A stretch of DNA of 64,000 nucleotides. It comes from SMYC01 sp965197495. Its GTDB lineage: Bacteria > Acidobacteriota > Vicinamibacteria > Marinacidobacterales > SMYC01. The translations under genes were made by a program, and so were the position numbers. Below the pieces are notes generated by a model that had not been told where the DNA came from, searched no databases, and worked only from the letters and a program-made list of their open reading frames with translations. Where the stretch lies: NCBI GenBank assembly GCA_965197495.1, contig OZ240210.1, positions 2,170,001 through 2,234,000 of the forward strand, given 5' to 3'. Below, in pieces: positions 34,425-42,859 of this stretch; the first letter of the stretch is position 1, and each line of letters starts with the position of its first letter.

Positions 34425-35556
34425 TCGGCTACCGGCTGGCCGCACCCGGCTACCTCGGCGGCGTGCTTCTCTTCTCGTCATCGCCGTCATCGCCGTCATC
34501 GCCTCAGTCTTCATCATCGTTGGCTCGTTCTTCCTGTGGGACCCCGAGCCTTCGTTTCGGCCTTCGGCGACCATCGAGGTCAGTGACGAGGCGCTTCGGA
34601 TCCATCGCGAGGCGCTCGTCGTCGATCTTCACGCCGATTCGCTTCTTTGGCCGCGCGACCTCACGCTCGAGGGGCAAGGAGGCCACGTGGATTTTCCGCG
34701 CATGCGGAGGGGCGGCGTCGACGCTGTCGGCTTCACGAACGCAACCGCCTTCTTCGGGCTCGCGGGTCTGAAGGCGTTTCACGATCGGTGGCCACCCGCG
34801 ACGTGGTTCTCTCCTTGGGAGCGGCTTCGATTCCAACTACGGAAGATGCAGGCGTGGGTCGATGCCGGGGAAGTCGCACTCGCGACGAACGCGGCGGCTC
34901 TGAGCACTCACCACAAAGCCGGACGGGTCTCCGTCTTTCACGGTATCGAAGGCGCCCACGCGCTCGGCGACGACGTGAGCCGCGTCAAAGAGGTTGCGGC
35001 GCTCGGCGTTCTCTTCATCAGCCCCGTGCACTTGAGCGACAACGCGTATGGCGGAAGCACCTTGGGGTCGGATCGCGGGCTGAGCGCGCTCGGGCGCGAC
35101 CTCGTAGAAGCGATGAACCGTGCGGGGGTGATGCTCGATCTTGCGCACGCCTCACCCGCGACGTTCGACGACGCGATCGCGCTTACCGAGCTTCCGCCGC
35201 TCGTAAGCCACGCCGGCGTGCACGCCGTGCACGACTCACGGCGCAATTTGAGCGACCGACAGATCCGTGCCGTCGCCGAGCGCGGGGGAGTCATCGGCAT
35301 CATGCTCGCCCCGCCCGCGCTCTCGGAGCCGAGCCTCGCCGAGGCGCTCGAGCACATAGAGCACGTGATCGGGGTCGCGGGCGAGGACGCGGTGGCGATC
35401 GGCTCGGACTTCGACGGTTACGTACAAACACCCATCGACGCCGAGGGGATGCCACAGCTGAGCGAGCTCATGCTGCGGCGCGGCTTCTCCGAAGCGCGGA
35501 TCAAAAAGGTGCTCGGCGGTAATGTCGTCGCGCTTCTGTCGCGCCGAGAGCACTAG
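34417..35556 (+). CDS. Membrane-anchored dipeptidase, M19 (renal dipeptidase) family
   Basis: 379 residues starting at GTG 34417, with one N-terminal membrane helix (about 20-42). Metal ligands are visible in order: VVDLHADSLL (HxD), FHGIEGAHAL (bridging Glu), MLDLAHAS and PPLVSHAGVHAVH (His ligands), and AIGSDFDGY (Asp). These enzymes split dipeptides, including D-amino-acid ones, in a binuclear zinc site. The protein is predicted to act in the periplasm. Translational coupling to moaA is odd and likely reflects chance operon packing. The repeated ATCGCCGTC tract near 34478-34500 encodes the membrane helix. Confidence 0.92.
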   Translation: MGSRLPAGRTRLPRRRASLLVIAVIAVIASVFIIVGSFFLWDPEPSFRPSATIEVSDEALRIHREALVVDLHADSLLWPRDLTLEGQGGHVDFPRMRRGGVDAVGFTNATAFFGLAGLKAFHDRWPPATWFSPWERLRFQLRKMQAWVDAGEVALATNAAALSTHHKAGRVSVFHGIEGAHALGDDVSRVKEVAALGVLFISPVHLSDNAYGGSTLGSDRGLSALGRDLVEAMNRAGVMLDLAHASPATFDDAIALTELPPLVSHAGVHAVHDSRRNLSDRQIRAVAERGGVIGIMLAPPALSEPSLAEALEHIEHVIGVAGEDAVAIGSDFDGYVQTPIDAEGMPQLSELMLRRGFSEARIKKVLGGNVVALLSRREH

Positions 35557-37235
35557 CTCTTCCGTGGCACGCGAATCTCCTCGACGAACTGCTGTATCTC
35601 GAGCGGTGGTGGTTCGGTAAACGCCGCCACCACCCAGGCAACGAGGAAATTCAGCGCCATGCCGACCGTGCCGATGCCTTCGGGGGACACGCCAAGCCAC
35701 CAGTGCTCCGCACTGTTGAGCTCGGGATGGAGGAATTTGAAGTAGGCGATATAGAGTGACGTGAGGGTGATGCCGGCGACCATGCCGCTCACCGCACCGT
35801 ATTTGTTCATCTTCGTGGTGAAGATTCCCAGAAGGATCGCAGGGAAGAACGACGCCGCCGCCAACCCGAAGGCCAAGGCAACGACCTCGCCCACGAAGCC
35901 AGGTGGGTTGATACCCAAGTAGCCGGAAATGATGACCGCGAATCCTGCAGTGACGCGAGCAATCAGCAACTCGCTTTTTTCGGTAATGGATGGACGGATC
36001 GTGTTCTTGAAGAGGTCGTGCGCGATCGAAGTCGATATGACAAGGAGGAGACCTGCAGCGGTCGAAAGCGCAGCGGCCAGCCCGCCAGCGGCCACGAGTC
36101 CGGTAACCCAGTCCGGAAGCCGCGCAATCTCGGGGTTGGCCAGCACGATGATGTCTCGGTCGATCGTGAGCTCATTCGGGATGTCCGAGGCGGGGCCGGT
36201 ATATTGAATGAGCCCATCTCCATTCTTGTCTTCGAACTGGATCAACCCGGTGGCCTCCCAGTTTGTAAACCAGTTCGGCACCTCTCGATAGGGCGTGTTG
36301 GAAACGGTGGTCAAAAGGTTCGCCCGAGCGAAGGCCGCCACCGCTGGAGCGGTCGTGTAGAGCAAAGCAATGAACAGAAGCGCCCATCCGGCAGAACTTC
36401 TCGCCTGCCAAACTTTGGGTACGGTGTAAAAACGGACAATGACATGCGGCAATCCCGCCGTCCCTGCCATCAGCGCCGCGGTGATAAAGAAAACGTCCAA
36501 CGTACCCTTCTGTCCGTCGGTGTAAGCTGCAAATCCCAGCTCCCGCCCGAGACCATCGAGACGGTCGAGGAGGTAGGTTCCGGATCCATCGGTGAGCACC
36601 CCACCGAAACCGAGTTGGGGAATCGGGTTTCCCGTCAGAAGCAATGAAATGAAGATCGCGGGTACCAGGAAAGCGAAAATCAGGACGCAGTATTGGGCAA
36701 CTTGTGTGTAAGTGATGCCCTTCATCCCGCCGAGCACCGCATAGAAGAAGACGATGCCCATACCGATAACGACTCCAGTGTTGATGCCGACCCCGAGAAA
36801 GCGTGAGAAGACGATTCCCACGCCGCGCATCTGACCGGCGACGTAGGTAAAGGAAATAAAGATCGCACAGATGACAGCGACGATTCGGGCTACCTGAGAG
36901 TAGTAGCGGTCCCCGACGAAGTCCGGCACGGTGTATTTCCCGAATTTCCTCAGATAGGGTGCGAGGAGCAAGGCGAGCAATACATAGCCTCCGGTCCACC
37001 CCATTAGATAGACGGAACCGTCACGTCCCATGAATGCGATGAGACCCGCCATCGAAATGAACGATGCTGCAGACATCCAACCCGCCGCCGCGGCCATGCC
37101 GTTGACCACCGGCGATACCTGTGCGGCGGCGACGTAGAAGTCACCGGTCGAACGCGCGCGGGACCAGATGGCGACCCCAATGTAGAGCGCGAAGGACAGC
37201 GCCACCATCACGAAAGTCCAAGCTTGGACGTTCAT
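35553..37235 (-). CDS. Sodium:solute symporter large subunit (acetate-permease-like SSS)
   Basis: 560 residues with about thirteen hydrophobic helices. Typical SSS features: FYVAAAQVSPVVNGMAAAAGWMSAASFISMAG, GGMKGITYTQVAQYCVL, GLPHVIVRFYTVP, and ARVTAGFAVIISGYLG. It belongs to the two-component branch whose partner is a DUF4212 small subunit, here the gene directly upstream with an ATGA overlap. Relatives take up monocarboxylates such as acetate with Na+. An extended loop of about 60 residues (TTVSNTPYREVPNWFTNWE..DIPNELTIDRD) is typical of this branch. It is convergent with the dipeptidase gene, stops overlapping by 4 bp. Confidence 0.9.
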   Translation of the reverse strand: MNVQAWTFVMVALSFALYIGVAIWSRARSTGDFYVAAAQVSPVVNGMAAAAGWMSAASFISMAGLIAFMGRDGSVYLMGWTGGYVLLALLLAPYLRKFGKYTVPDFVGDRYYSQVARIVAVICAIFISFTYVAGQMRGVGIVFSRFLGVGINTGVVIGMGIVFFYAVLGGMKGITYTQVAQYCVLIFAFLVPAIFISLLLTGNPIPQLGFGGVLTDGSGTYLLDRLDGLGRELGFAAYTDGQKGTLDVFFITAALMAGTAGLPHVIVRFYTVPKVWQARSSAGWALLFIALLYTTAPAVAAFARANLLTTVSNTPYREVPNWFTNWEATGLIQFEDKNGDGLIQYTGPASDIPNELTIDRDIIVLANPEIARLPDWVTGLVAAGGLAAALSTAAGLLLVISTSIAHDLFKNTIRPSITEKSELLIARVTAGFAVIISGYLGINPPGFVGEVVALAFGLAAASFFPAILLGIFTTKMNKYGAVSGMVAGITLTSLYIAYFKFLHPELNSAEHWWLGVSPEGIGTVGMALNFLVAWVVAAFTEPPPLEIQQFVEEIRVPRKS

Positions 37236-37513
37236 GAAGCGTCCTCCCGTTCATCCCTTTCATGGACGTCATAGGCACGATCGAGGCGGTTCATCAGGCG
37301 CACATAAACAAAGGTCAGAATGACGAACACGTACATCGAGCCTTGCTGGGCAAACCAAAAACCTAGTTTGAACCCCCCGATGCGGACACGGTTCAAAGGC
37401 TCCACGAGCAAAATGCCGAAGCCAAACGACACGAGGAACCAGATCGCGAGCAGAGCTCCGACATAGGTCAAGTTCCTTTTCCAATATTCTCGTTTGTCGC
37501 CGGAGGATTGCAT
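37232..37513 (-). CDS. DUF4212 symporter small subunit
   Basis: About 93 residues from ATG 37513, which follows AAAGGAAAG. It has two membrane helices; the conserved parts are YWKRNLTYVGALLAIWFLVSFG and FWFAQQGSMYVFVILTFVYVRLMNRLD. In this family the small subunit is always encoded next to an SSS permease and is presumed to assist its assembly or activity. The stop overlaps the permease start (ATGA). An ATG at 37540 gives a nine-residue longer form with a weaker start. Confidence 0.88.
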   Translation of the reverse strand: MQSSGDKREYWKRNLTYVGALLAIWFLVSFGFGILLVEPLNRVRIGGFKLGFWFAQQGSMYVFVILTFVYVRLMNRLDRAYDVHERDEREDAS

Positions 37514-37600
37514 ATCTTTCCTTTCGCCTGTTCCGATCACTGAGTCATTCCAAGGCCCGCTGCTAGACGATTCTGCCGCATCCGACGACGCATCGAGGAG

Positions 37601-38075
37601 TTATTTTCTTGAACTAGATAGGCCGACGCGCCCGACGAGATCGCAAAAGCGTGGGTCGTCTCGGATTGGATCGAAGAGGGGCTCAACGTTGAGCGAGACG
37701 AGCCAGCTTGAGCGCTCGTCGAAGGCACGATCGAGCTCCTCGAAAGCCTGGTCGCTGCGGCGCATTCCGATGTGAACCAGGGCACGGCTAAAGGCTGGCA
37801 CGTAACCCTGCCGCGAGCGCTCTTCGAGTTTGTCCAGCATATGCAGGGCCGCTTGCTCGTCCCCAGATTTGGCGAGAGCAAAACCTAGAGCACCCACAAA
37901 GACCGGGTTTTCGTCGGAAAGCCTGATGGCCTGCTCGATCTCCGCGATTGCCTCGCGGTGACTCCCTATCTCCAAGTAAGAAAGAGCCAAGAAGTAGTGC
38001 GTCCTGACGAATTCGGGCGCGAGCTCCAGAGTCTTCTGATATTGCGCGAGCGCCTCGTCCGGCCGCCGGGCATCC
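37601..38075 (-). pseudogene. 3' remnant of a TPR-repeat gene
   Basis: The frame ending at 37601 encodes four TPR-like units (DARRPDEALAQYQKTLELAP, REAIAEIEQAIRLSD, DEQAALHMLDKLEERS, QAFEELDRAFDERS) and the tail WLVSLNVEPLFDPIRDDPRF. That tail is typical of the C-terminus of TPR proteins with N-terminal adenylate-cyclase or protein-kinase/winged-helix domains. No N-terminal domain or start codon of its own exists. Upstream it joins dus sequence in another frame at about 38066-38075, so a deletion removed both genes' inner parts. Confidence 0.72.
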
Positions 38076-38429
38076 CATATTGACATCGACGAGGTCGGCT
38101 CCCATGTCCTCCACCATGGCCGCCGCCTCTCCCATGCGCGCAGGATCACTCCCAAAGATCTGTACACCGACAGGGCGTTCGTCGGGCGTGGTGGCTGCGA
38201 GCTCTTTCGAGAACTCGCTTCCGCGCGTCAGTCCTTCCGAGCTAACCATTTCCGTCACGACGAGCCCGCAGCCGCCGAGATCGCGCACAAGTCCCCGGAA
38301 AGCACGGTCCGTATGCCCGGCGAGAGGTGCGAGGATGAGCGGGGTCGCGAGGCGCACCTTGTCGCCCCTGTCGCCCCTGTTGCTGATGCAGAGCGGCTTA
38401 TGGCTCGTCAATCTCAATTCTTTCATCAC
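38070..38429 (-). pseudogene. 5' remnant of a tRNA-dihydrouridine synthase gene (dus)
   Basis: The first 115 codons are a recognisable Dus N-terminus: TPLILAPLAGHTDRAFRGLVRDLGGCGLVVTEMVSSEGL, PVGVQIFGSDPARMGEAA, DLVDVNMGCP. The latter is the conserved FMN-binding segment. Immediately after GCP, where the catalytic Cys domain should continue, the sequence switches to TPR DNA. About 200 residues including the catalytic Cys are lost. It overlaps the S4 gene by up to 32 bp if read from the first ATG; a GTG at 38354 is another possible start. Confidence 0.78.
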
Positions 38430-38670
38430 TCAAAACTCGATAAAGCTCGATGGCGGCGGCGGCGCTCGGAGGCCGCTTCGGCACATCGACGATCTCGACT
38501 TCGATTCTACGATGCCGGAGCGAAAGCGTCAGCAAGTCTCCCATCGTGACTTCCCGGCCCGCGCGCACGGGACGCCCGTTGAGCGCGATGACTCCATCGT
38601 CACAGAGTTCTTTGGCGAGCGACCGCCGCTTGACGAGCCGCGACTGCTTGAGGAAAACATCGACGCGCAC
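38398..38670 (-). CDS. S4-domain RNA-binding protein (Hsp15-like)
   Basis: 90 residues. The S4 fold is clear: MRVDVFLKQSRLVKRRSLAKELCDDGVIALNGRPVRAGREVTMGDLLTL. Small proteins of this type bind structured RNA; Hsp15 (HslR) binds stalled 50S subunits. It lies 43 bp downstream of the surA-like gene in the same direction and in front of the dus remnant. The C-terminal 30 residues (KRPPSAAAAIELYRVLSDERIE) form an extra helix. A role in ribosome rescue or RNA binding is inferred from the domain alone. Confidence 0.82.
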   Translation of the reverse strand: MRVDVFLKQSRLVKRRSLAKELCDDGVIALNGRPVRAGREVTMGDLLTLSLRHRRIEVEIVDVPKRPPSAAAAIELYRVLSDERIEIDEP

Positions 38671-38713
38671 GAGGGTAGCGGGAAGCAGGTAGCAAACCCG
38701 AACTACGAATCAA

Positions 38714-39676
38714 CTACAGCTTTACTTCCACAATGGCTCGCTCACGAAGCTGCTTGACGAAGCGGTCCATCTGTTCGCTCATTTTCTCTTGAAAGATAGC
38801 GTCGGCGACTTCGTTCCGGACGTCGCTGAGCTCCTTCGTAATCGCTTCGACGCTCTCTTCGACACGAAGGATGTAGAACGCCTTCTCCAGACGGATGATC
38901 TCGCTGACCTCACCCGGGTTGAGGGAGAAGGCAACGGTCGCGAGAGACTCCGTGAGCTCACCGTCGTTGAAAAACCCGAGATCGCCGCCCGCTTCCCTCG
39001 AGCCCGATTCCGAATGCATGCGCGCGACTTCTGCGAAATCCGCGCCCTGCTCGATGTCCTGACGGATCCGTCGCGCCTTTTGACCTTGGTTGATCTCGTT
39101 GGTCTCGTCGAAGCGCACGACGATCTCACGCAGACGCACCTTTGCCGGATCGGTGTACTCGTTGATGTGCAGGCGGTAGCGCTCTTCGATCTCGGGCTCC
39201 GAGACCGAAACCTTGCTGTCCACTTCCATCCGGCGTACTTCCTGGAGCAGCAGCCCGTCTTCGAAGCGCTTGCGCAGATCCGCCATCGAGCCTCCTTGAA
39301 GCTGGACTTGACGCTCGAGCGCTTCATCCGACTGGATGTCCATCTCCTTCATGATGTTCTGCTTCCACTCTTGGAAAAAGCGTGACGGAACCCTGAGGCT
39401 ACGGTCTTCCGCGACTTGCAGGACCAGCATGTTGTCGATGATGCGTTCCAGAACCTGGCTCTGCAGCTCGGCGATGCGGGCTTCGTTCTCTTCCGGCGTC
39501 GGCGCCGGCCCGAGCTGCTCCATGGCAGACTTGACTTCCTTGTCGAGCTCGGTGAGGGTGACGATCTGCCCGTTCACTTTCGCCACGATGCGCTCCACTG
39601 TCTCGGCGAATGCCCTGCCCGAGAGAACAATCGCGGCGCCTAGGATGCCGCAGACGCATACTCGATGTTGCTTCAT
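38714..39676 (-). CDS. SurA-like periplasmic PpiC-type peptidyl-prolyl isomerase/chaperone
   Basis: 320 residues with a signal peptide ending at GRAFAE. The SurA N-domain follows (VERIVAKVNGQIVTLTELDKEV, VLERIIDNMLVLQVAED), then one parvulin domain (VRLREIVVRFDE, FAEVARMHSESGSREAGGDLGFFNDGEL, GEVSEIIRLEKAFYILRVEE), and a C-terminal helix. It helps outer-membrane proteins fold, which matches the many TonB receptors here. Start and stop are coupled with the upstream PpiC gene by an ATGA overlap. Only one parvulin domain is present, whereas E. coli SurA has two. Confidence 0.9.
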   Translation of the reverse strand: MKQHRVCVCGILGAAIVLSGRAFAETVERIVAKVNGQIVTLTELDKEVKSAMEQLGPAPTPEENEARIAELQSQVLERIIDNMLVLQVAEDRSLRVPSRFFQEWKQNIMKEMDIQSDEALERQVQLQGGSMADLRKRFEDGLLLQEVRRMEVDSKVSVSEPEIEERYRLHINEYTDPAKVRLREIVVRFDETNEINQGQKARRIRQDIEQGADFAEVARMHSESGSREAGGDLGFFNDGELTESLATVAFSLNPGEVSEIIRLEKAFYILRVEESVEAITKELSDVRNEVADAIFQEKMSEQMDRFVKQLRERAIVEVKL

Positions 39677-40623
39677 GGACTTTCCTCCAATGGTGTCCCC
39701 GCCGTCTTACTTTCCTCCCATTCCAGGAAGGCGAAGCTCAAATGCTCCCGATGGACGGTCACAGGGTAAGTATTCTTCAACTCTTCGATGTAGAGAGCAA
39801 GTGCCCGATCGCTCTTCTCCCGCATTAGCTCGACGCGGATGGAGTCTCTAGCTTCCTCGAGAGAGAGTGGCGCGGCCGCCATTTTCTCGTGAACGAGAAA
39901 AATGTGAAATCCGAAATCCGTCGCGATGACGTCAGAGACCTTTCCCGGCCGCAACGAGAAAATGGTCGTCTCGAGCGATGGGGGGAGCTCACCGCGCGCG
40001 AAGCTCCCGAGGTGGCGACCGCGGCTCGCTTCGGGGCCGACGGAGTGCTCTTTGGCAAGCTCCTCGAAACGGGTCGCTCGGCCACCGAGCTCGGTGGCGA
40101 CCGTCTTCGCGAGCCCTACATCCTCTAAGAGGATCTGCGAAACAAGGACCGTTTCCGGTCTTTCGAAAAAGGCGCGATTCGCCTCGAAATGCGCCGCGAT
40201 CTCCTCGTCGGAGACCGAGAGACTCCCAAAAACAGCGTCTTCGACGAGCGTTTCGATCCGAATTTGGTTCCTCACGATCGTCTCGATCTCGGCCCGGTTT
40301 GTCGCCTCGACCTTGGCGACGGCGTCGAGGCGTTTCGCGACCGCGTTGGGCTCCGCGCGAATGCCCGCATCCTCGGCGGCCTTGAGAAGCAGCAGCTCCT
40401 CGATGAACTGCTCGAACAAAGCCTCCATCACGTCGCCCGCGAGAAACGGCTCGTGCTGTTGGACGGAGCTTTCCACGAAATGCTCGAACTCACCGACCGT
40501 CAACGCGTCATCGGCGATTTCGACCACCACCCGTTCCTCGAGGGGGACCTCTCTGCCGCAGCCGAAGCTGAGACTGAGACTGAGACTGAGATTGAGACTG
40601 ACAAAAAGGGTGTAGGTTCTCAT
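39673..40623 (-). CDS. PpiC-type peptidyl-prolyl isomerase, probable lipoprotein
   Basis: 316 residues. The signal peptide is unusual: its core is LNLSLSLSLSF followed by the lipobox-like FGCG, encoded by a hexanucleotide repeat. A SurA-type helical N-domain (ALTVGEFEHFVESSVQQ) is followed by a parvulin domain (VLVSQILLEDVGLAKTV, RFEELAKEHSVGPEASRGRHLGSFARGELPPSLETTIFSLRPGKVSDVIATDFGFHIFLVHEK). It probably acts at the outer or inner membrane together with the SurA-like protein it is coupled to. The start ATG 40623 lies 81 bp after the HipA remnant. Confidence 0.87.
   Translation of the reverse strand: MRTYTLFVSLNLSLSLSLSFGCGREVPLEERVVVEIADDALTVGEFEHFVESSVQQHEPFLAGDVMEALFEQFIEELLLLKAAEDAGIRAEPNAVAKRLDAVAKVEATNRAEIETIVRNQIRIETLVEDAVFGSLSVSDEEIAAHFEANRAFFERPETVLVSQILLEDVGLAKTVATELGGRATRFEELAKEHSVGPEASRGRHLGSFARGELPPSLETTIFSLRPGKVSDVIATDFGFHIFLVHEKMAAAPLSLEEARDSIRVELMREKSDRALALYIEELKNTYPVTVHREHLSFAFLEWEESKTAGTPLEESP
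40571..40605 (-). repeat. Hexanucleotide repeat inside the lipoprotein signal peptide
   Basis: Five to six copies of a CTGAGA/TTGAGA unit encode (LS)n or (SL)n in the hydrophobic core of the PpiC lipoprotein. Because the unit is six bases, slippage would change the length of the core without breaking the frame. Confidence 0.85.
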
Positions 40624-40704
40624 TGGGAGAGCTCACTTCATCTTAGAGTAACGGGCGAGCGTGAGCAAAACCGGACGGCGTCGGCGATCTCGACGACCCT
40701 TACG

Positions 40705-41517
40705 TCAGCGGATAGAGCGCGCGGCGGTCTCAATCTGCTTCTGGATCGTCGCGCGCATAGGCGAGGGAAGAACATCGCGGGCTTCGAGAACACGCCAGGC
40801 TTCCACAGTGCGCTCCGCCGTCTCGGACACGATGTCCCATAATGGGCTCGAGGGTAGCCTGGCCTTATCGGTAAAACGCCGGACTTGTTCGCGTGTGATT
40901 TCAGTTAGGCTTCGACTCTTTCCGAAAGTCAGTGCGAGCCGATCGCCCCCGATATAAGGGATCGTAGAGACTAAGTCATAGGCGGGCGCCAAAACGGGGA
41001 TGCGTCCATCCGGGTAGCCCAACGACCAGTTCTTGAGATGCATGTCGCCATTGCCAATCAACGTCGAGAAGACAAGCCGCCGAACGAACGCGTAGGTGTC
41101 CTCCTCGCTGGTTTCCGCCCAAAGTACCGCGGCGATATTGGCATAGTTGCGACGCTTGTACTTCTTGTCGGGAAAAAGTCCAAAGACTTGTGCAAAGTCT
41201 TCGATGTGAATGCGCTCGCCTCCGGGCGCTCGATCGAACCGCTCGATGGCAAGGGCGTGGCCGCTCAGACGCGCCGCCTCCTTTGGCAAGCCTTGAATGC
41301 GATGGATCGGAATCAACCGAACGGCCGGAACGGCGATGCCCACGCTACGCGCTAGAGACATCATCGAAAGCTCGTTCTCGGGAACCGACGGGAAGCTCGT
41401 CGACGGAAGCTTGACGATCCAGGAGCCATCCATACCGTCCGCCGGGATCGTGAGGCCACCGGTCGCCTCCGTGATTGCAGAGAACTTCAGCTGGACGCCC
41501 GCAAGCGAGAACCTCAA
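40705..41517 (-). pseudogene. HipA-type Ser/Thr kinase, N-terminal part lost
   Basis: 270 residues. The sequence begins at RFSLAGVQLKFSA, the start of the HipA core kinase, and includes SWIVKLPS (ATP-binding Lys), HALAIERFDR, STLIGNGDMHLKNWSLGY (catalytic loop), and LAPAYDLVSTIPY (metal-binding Asp). These match HipA kinases, which phosphorylate GltX as toxins. A complete HipA has about 100-130 more residues before this point; here an in-frame stop occurs about 14 codons upstream and only IS debris follows. The sole start is a TTG at 41517. No hipB antitoxin gene is nearby. The kinase core looks intact, but I treat it as a truncated remnant. Confidence 0.72.
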
Positions 41518-41631
41518 CGGCCTTCCCGACTGACCGTCACGTGGTCAGAATCTCGGATGGGTCGCTTCCCTGAAGCTCGACACTCAAACGTGGGTCGTCG
41601 CCTTGGGGACCTAGCCTCGCCTTCAAACGTT

Positions 41632-42012
41632 GGATCGGTAGTTGTCGTCGAGAGATCTTCGAACGCGTCGTCGTGTTGAGCGAACGGCACCTCGTCCGAC
41701 TCGCCCGGTCCTACATCGACTATTGTCACGACGATCGTTGTCACCTGGGACTCGACAAAAGACTCGCCGAACGAGAGACCGGTCACGCCGCGACCGTCAC
41801 CGACCGTAAGAGTCGTTGCGCTTCCGAGAGTGGGCGGGCTGCACCATCGCTACGAATGGCACGAGGCAGCTTAGAGCAGTTTTCGACGGCCAAAGGGCGC
41901 GTGACCGGAGCTCTTGAGGTTTACGTTGTCCAGCGGATGAACTCATCCCGGGTGCGTCGACCACGCTTTCGGTCGTCCCTCGTCCAGCCGGACGGCCTAC
42001 CGGGCCGGCGGA
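41632..42012 (+). pseudogene. 3' fragment of an integrase-core (rve) transposase
   Basis: DNA from about 41632 to 42012 is a near copy of 58170-58576: WIGSCRRE-like start, VVLSERHLVRLARSYIDY, HLGLDK, and the trailing region ending CCGGGCCGGCGGA. It lacks everything upstream of the last catalytic Glu region and has frameshifts (the DSPNERPVTPRP segment is shifted). The right border is the insertion point of the IS200 copy, and 58577-58597 provides the corresponding empty site. Confidence 0.75.
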
Positions 42013-42419
42013 CTGAGCGCGTGCGCTCCATCGCCTAAAGGCGATGGGTTCACGTCGCCGACTAAAGTCGGCTTGTCCTTGCCTCGTTTCACTACTCACT
42101 GACCTTGAAAGAATCGTCGTCCTGGGGCACGGCACCCTGCAACTCTATATACTTCGCTATCACCTCATCCGTCACGTTGCCCGTCGTCACCACGAAGTAA
42201 CCCCGTGCCCATAGGTGCCGACCCCAGAACTCCTTCCGCATCCTCCGAAAGTCGCGCATCAGACGATTCGACGTCTTGCCCTTGATCAACTGCATCACCC
42301 GGCTCGGCGACAAATTCGGCGGCACGCTCAGCAACAGGTGCACGTGCTCAGGCCGCACATGACCCTTCAGTATTTCGGTTCTCCTGTCGTTTCGGGGGAT
42401 CTGATTTGTGTTGGAGGGC

Positions 42420-42497
42420 ATGGCCTATGGACGCTGCCGCGATTGTGGAAAACGCCGGAAACTCCGGGCGAGAGAGGCGTTTAGGGAAAGGTTGTGA
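42420..42497 (+). other. Small Cys-x-x-Cys reading frame in the ISL3 leader
   Basis: ATG 42420 opens 25 codons, MAYGRCRDCGKRRKLRARE then AFRERL and a stop. It is basic and has one CxxC, like half a zinc ribbon. No ribosome-binding site is evident. It may be the relic of another transposase's N-terminus or chance; translation is unproven. Confidence 0.25.
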
Positions 42498-42728
42498 GCA
42501 CGTACAAACGTGGAGCGGCGTTTTCCACAATCGCTTGGAAAACGCTTCGCGTTTCCCACGAGCGCCCACAGGCCCCTCCTGATATATATACAAGAAAGAT
42601 TAATTCATATGGAATAAGGAAGGGGGGGCTCGATTAGTGGAGGCTATGGAAAACGCCCTTCCAGGCTTCGAAGAGAACTCAGTCGTGAGCAAGGTCTGAA
42701 CGACCAGAACCGTGGGGGCGTTTCCCAC
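42440..42728. repeat. Cluster of GTGGRAAACGC motifs upstream of the ISL3 transposase
   Basis: The motif appears at 42445-42456 (forward), 42517-42528 (reverse), 42537-42545 and 42549-42559 (forward then reverse, forming a tight dyad), 42647-42656 (forward) and 42717-42728 (reverse). The first two belong to a perfect 17-bp inverted repeat (42440-42456 and 42517-42533). The rest of 42377-42859 has no gene I can support. The cluster could be a transposase-binding or regulatory array. Confidence 0.75.
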
Positions 42729-42859
42729 AGCCTCGTCTCCCGCTGAGGGGCAGTGGCATTTGGTGAGGCCCGTGGGTTGAGAGGGTAAGCCATGTGTAGA
42801 TGCGCATCGGCGAGAACGCTAGAATCTTTTTTTCCGAAAGAGAAAAGAGCGTTCCCGCG

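Noticed and set aside
42440..42728. CRISPR array in the ISL3 leader
   Set aside because: The repeated motif is only about 11 bp, in both orientations and irregularly spaced; no cas genes are present.
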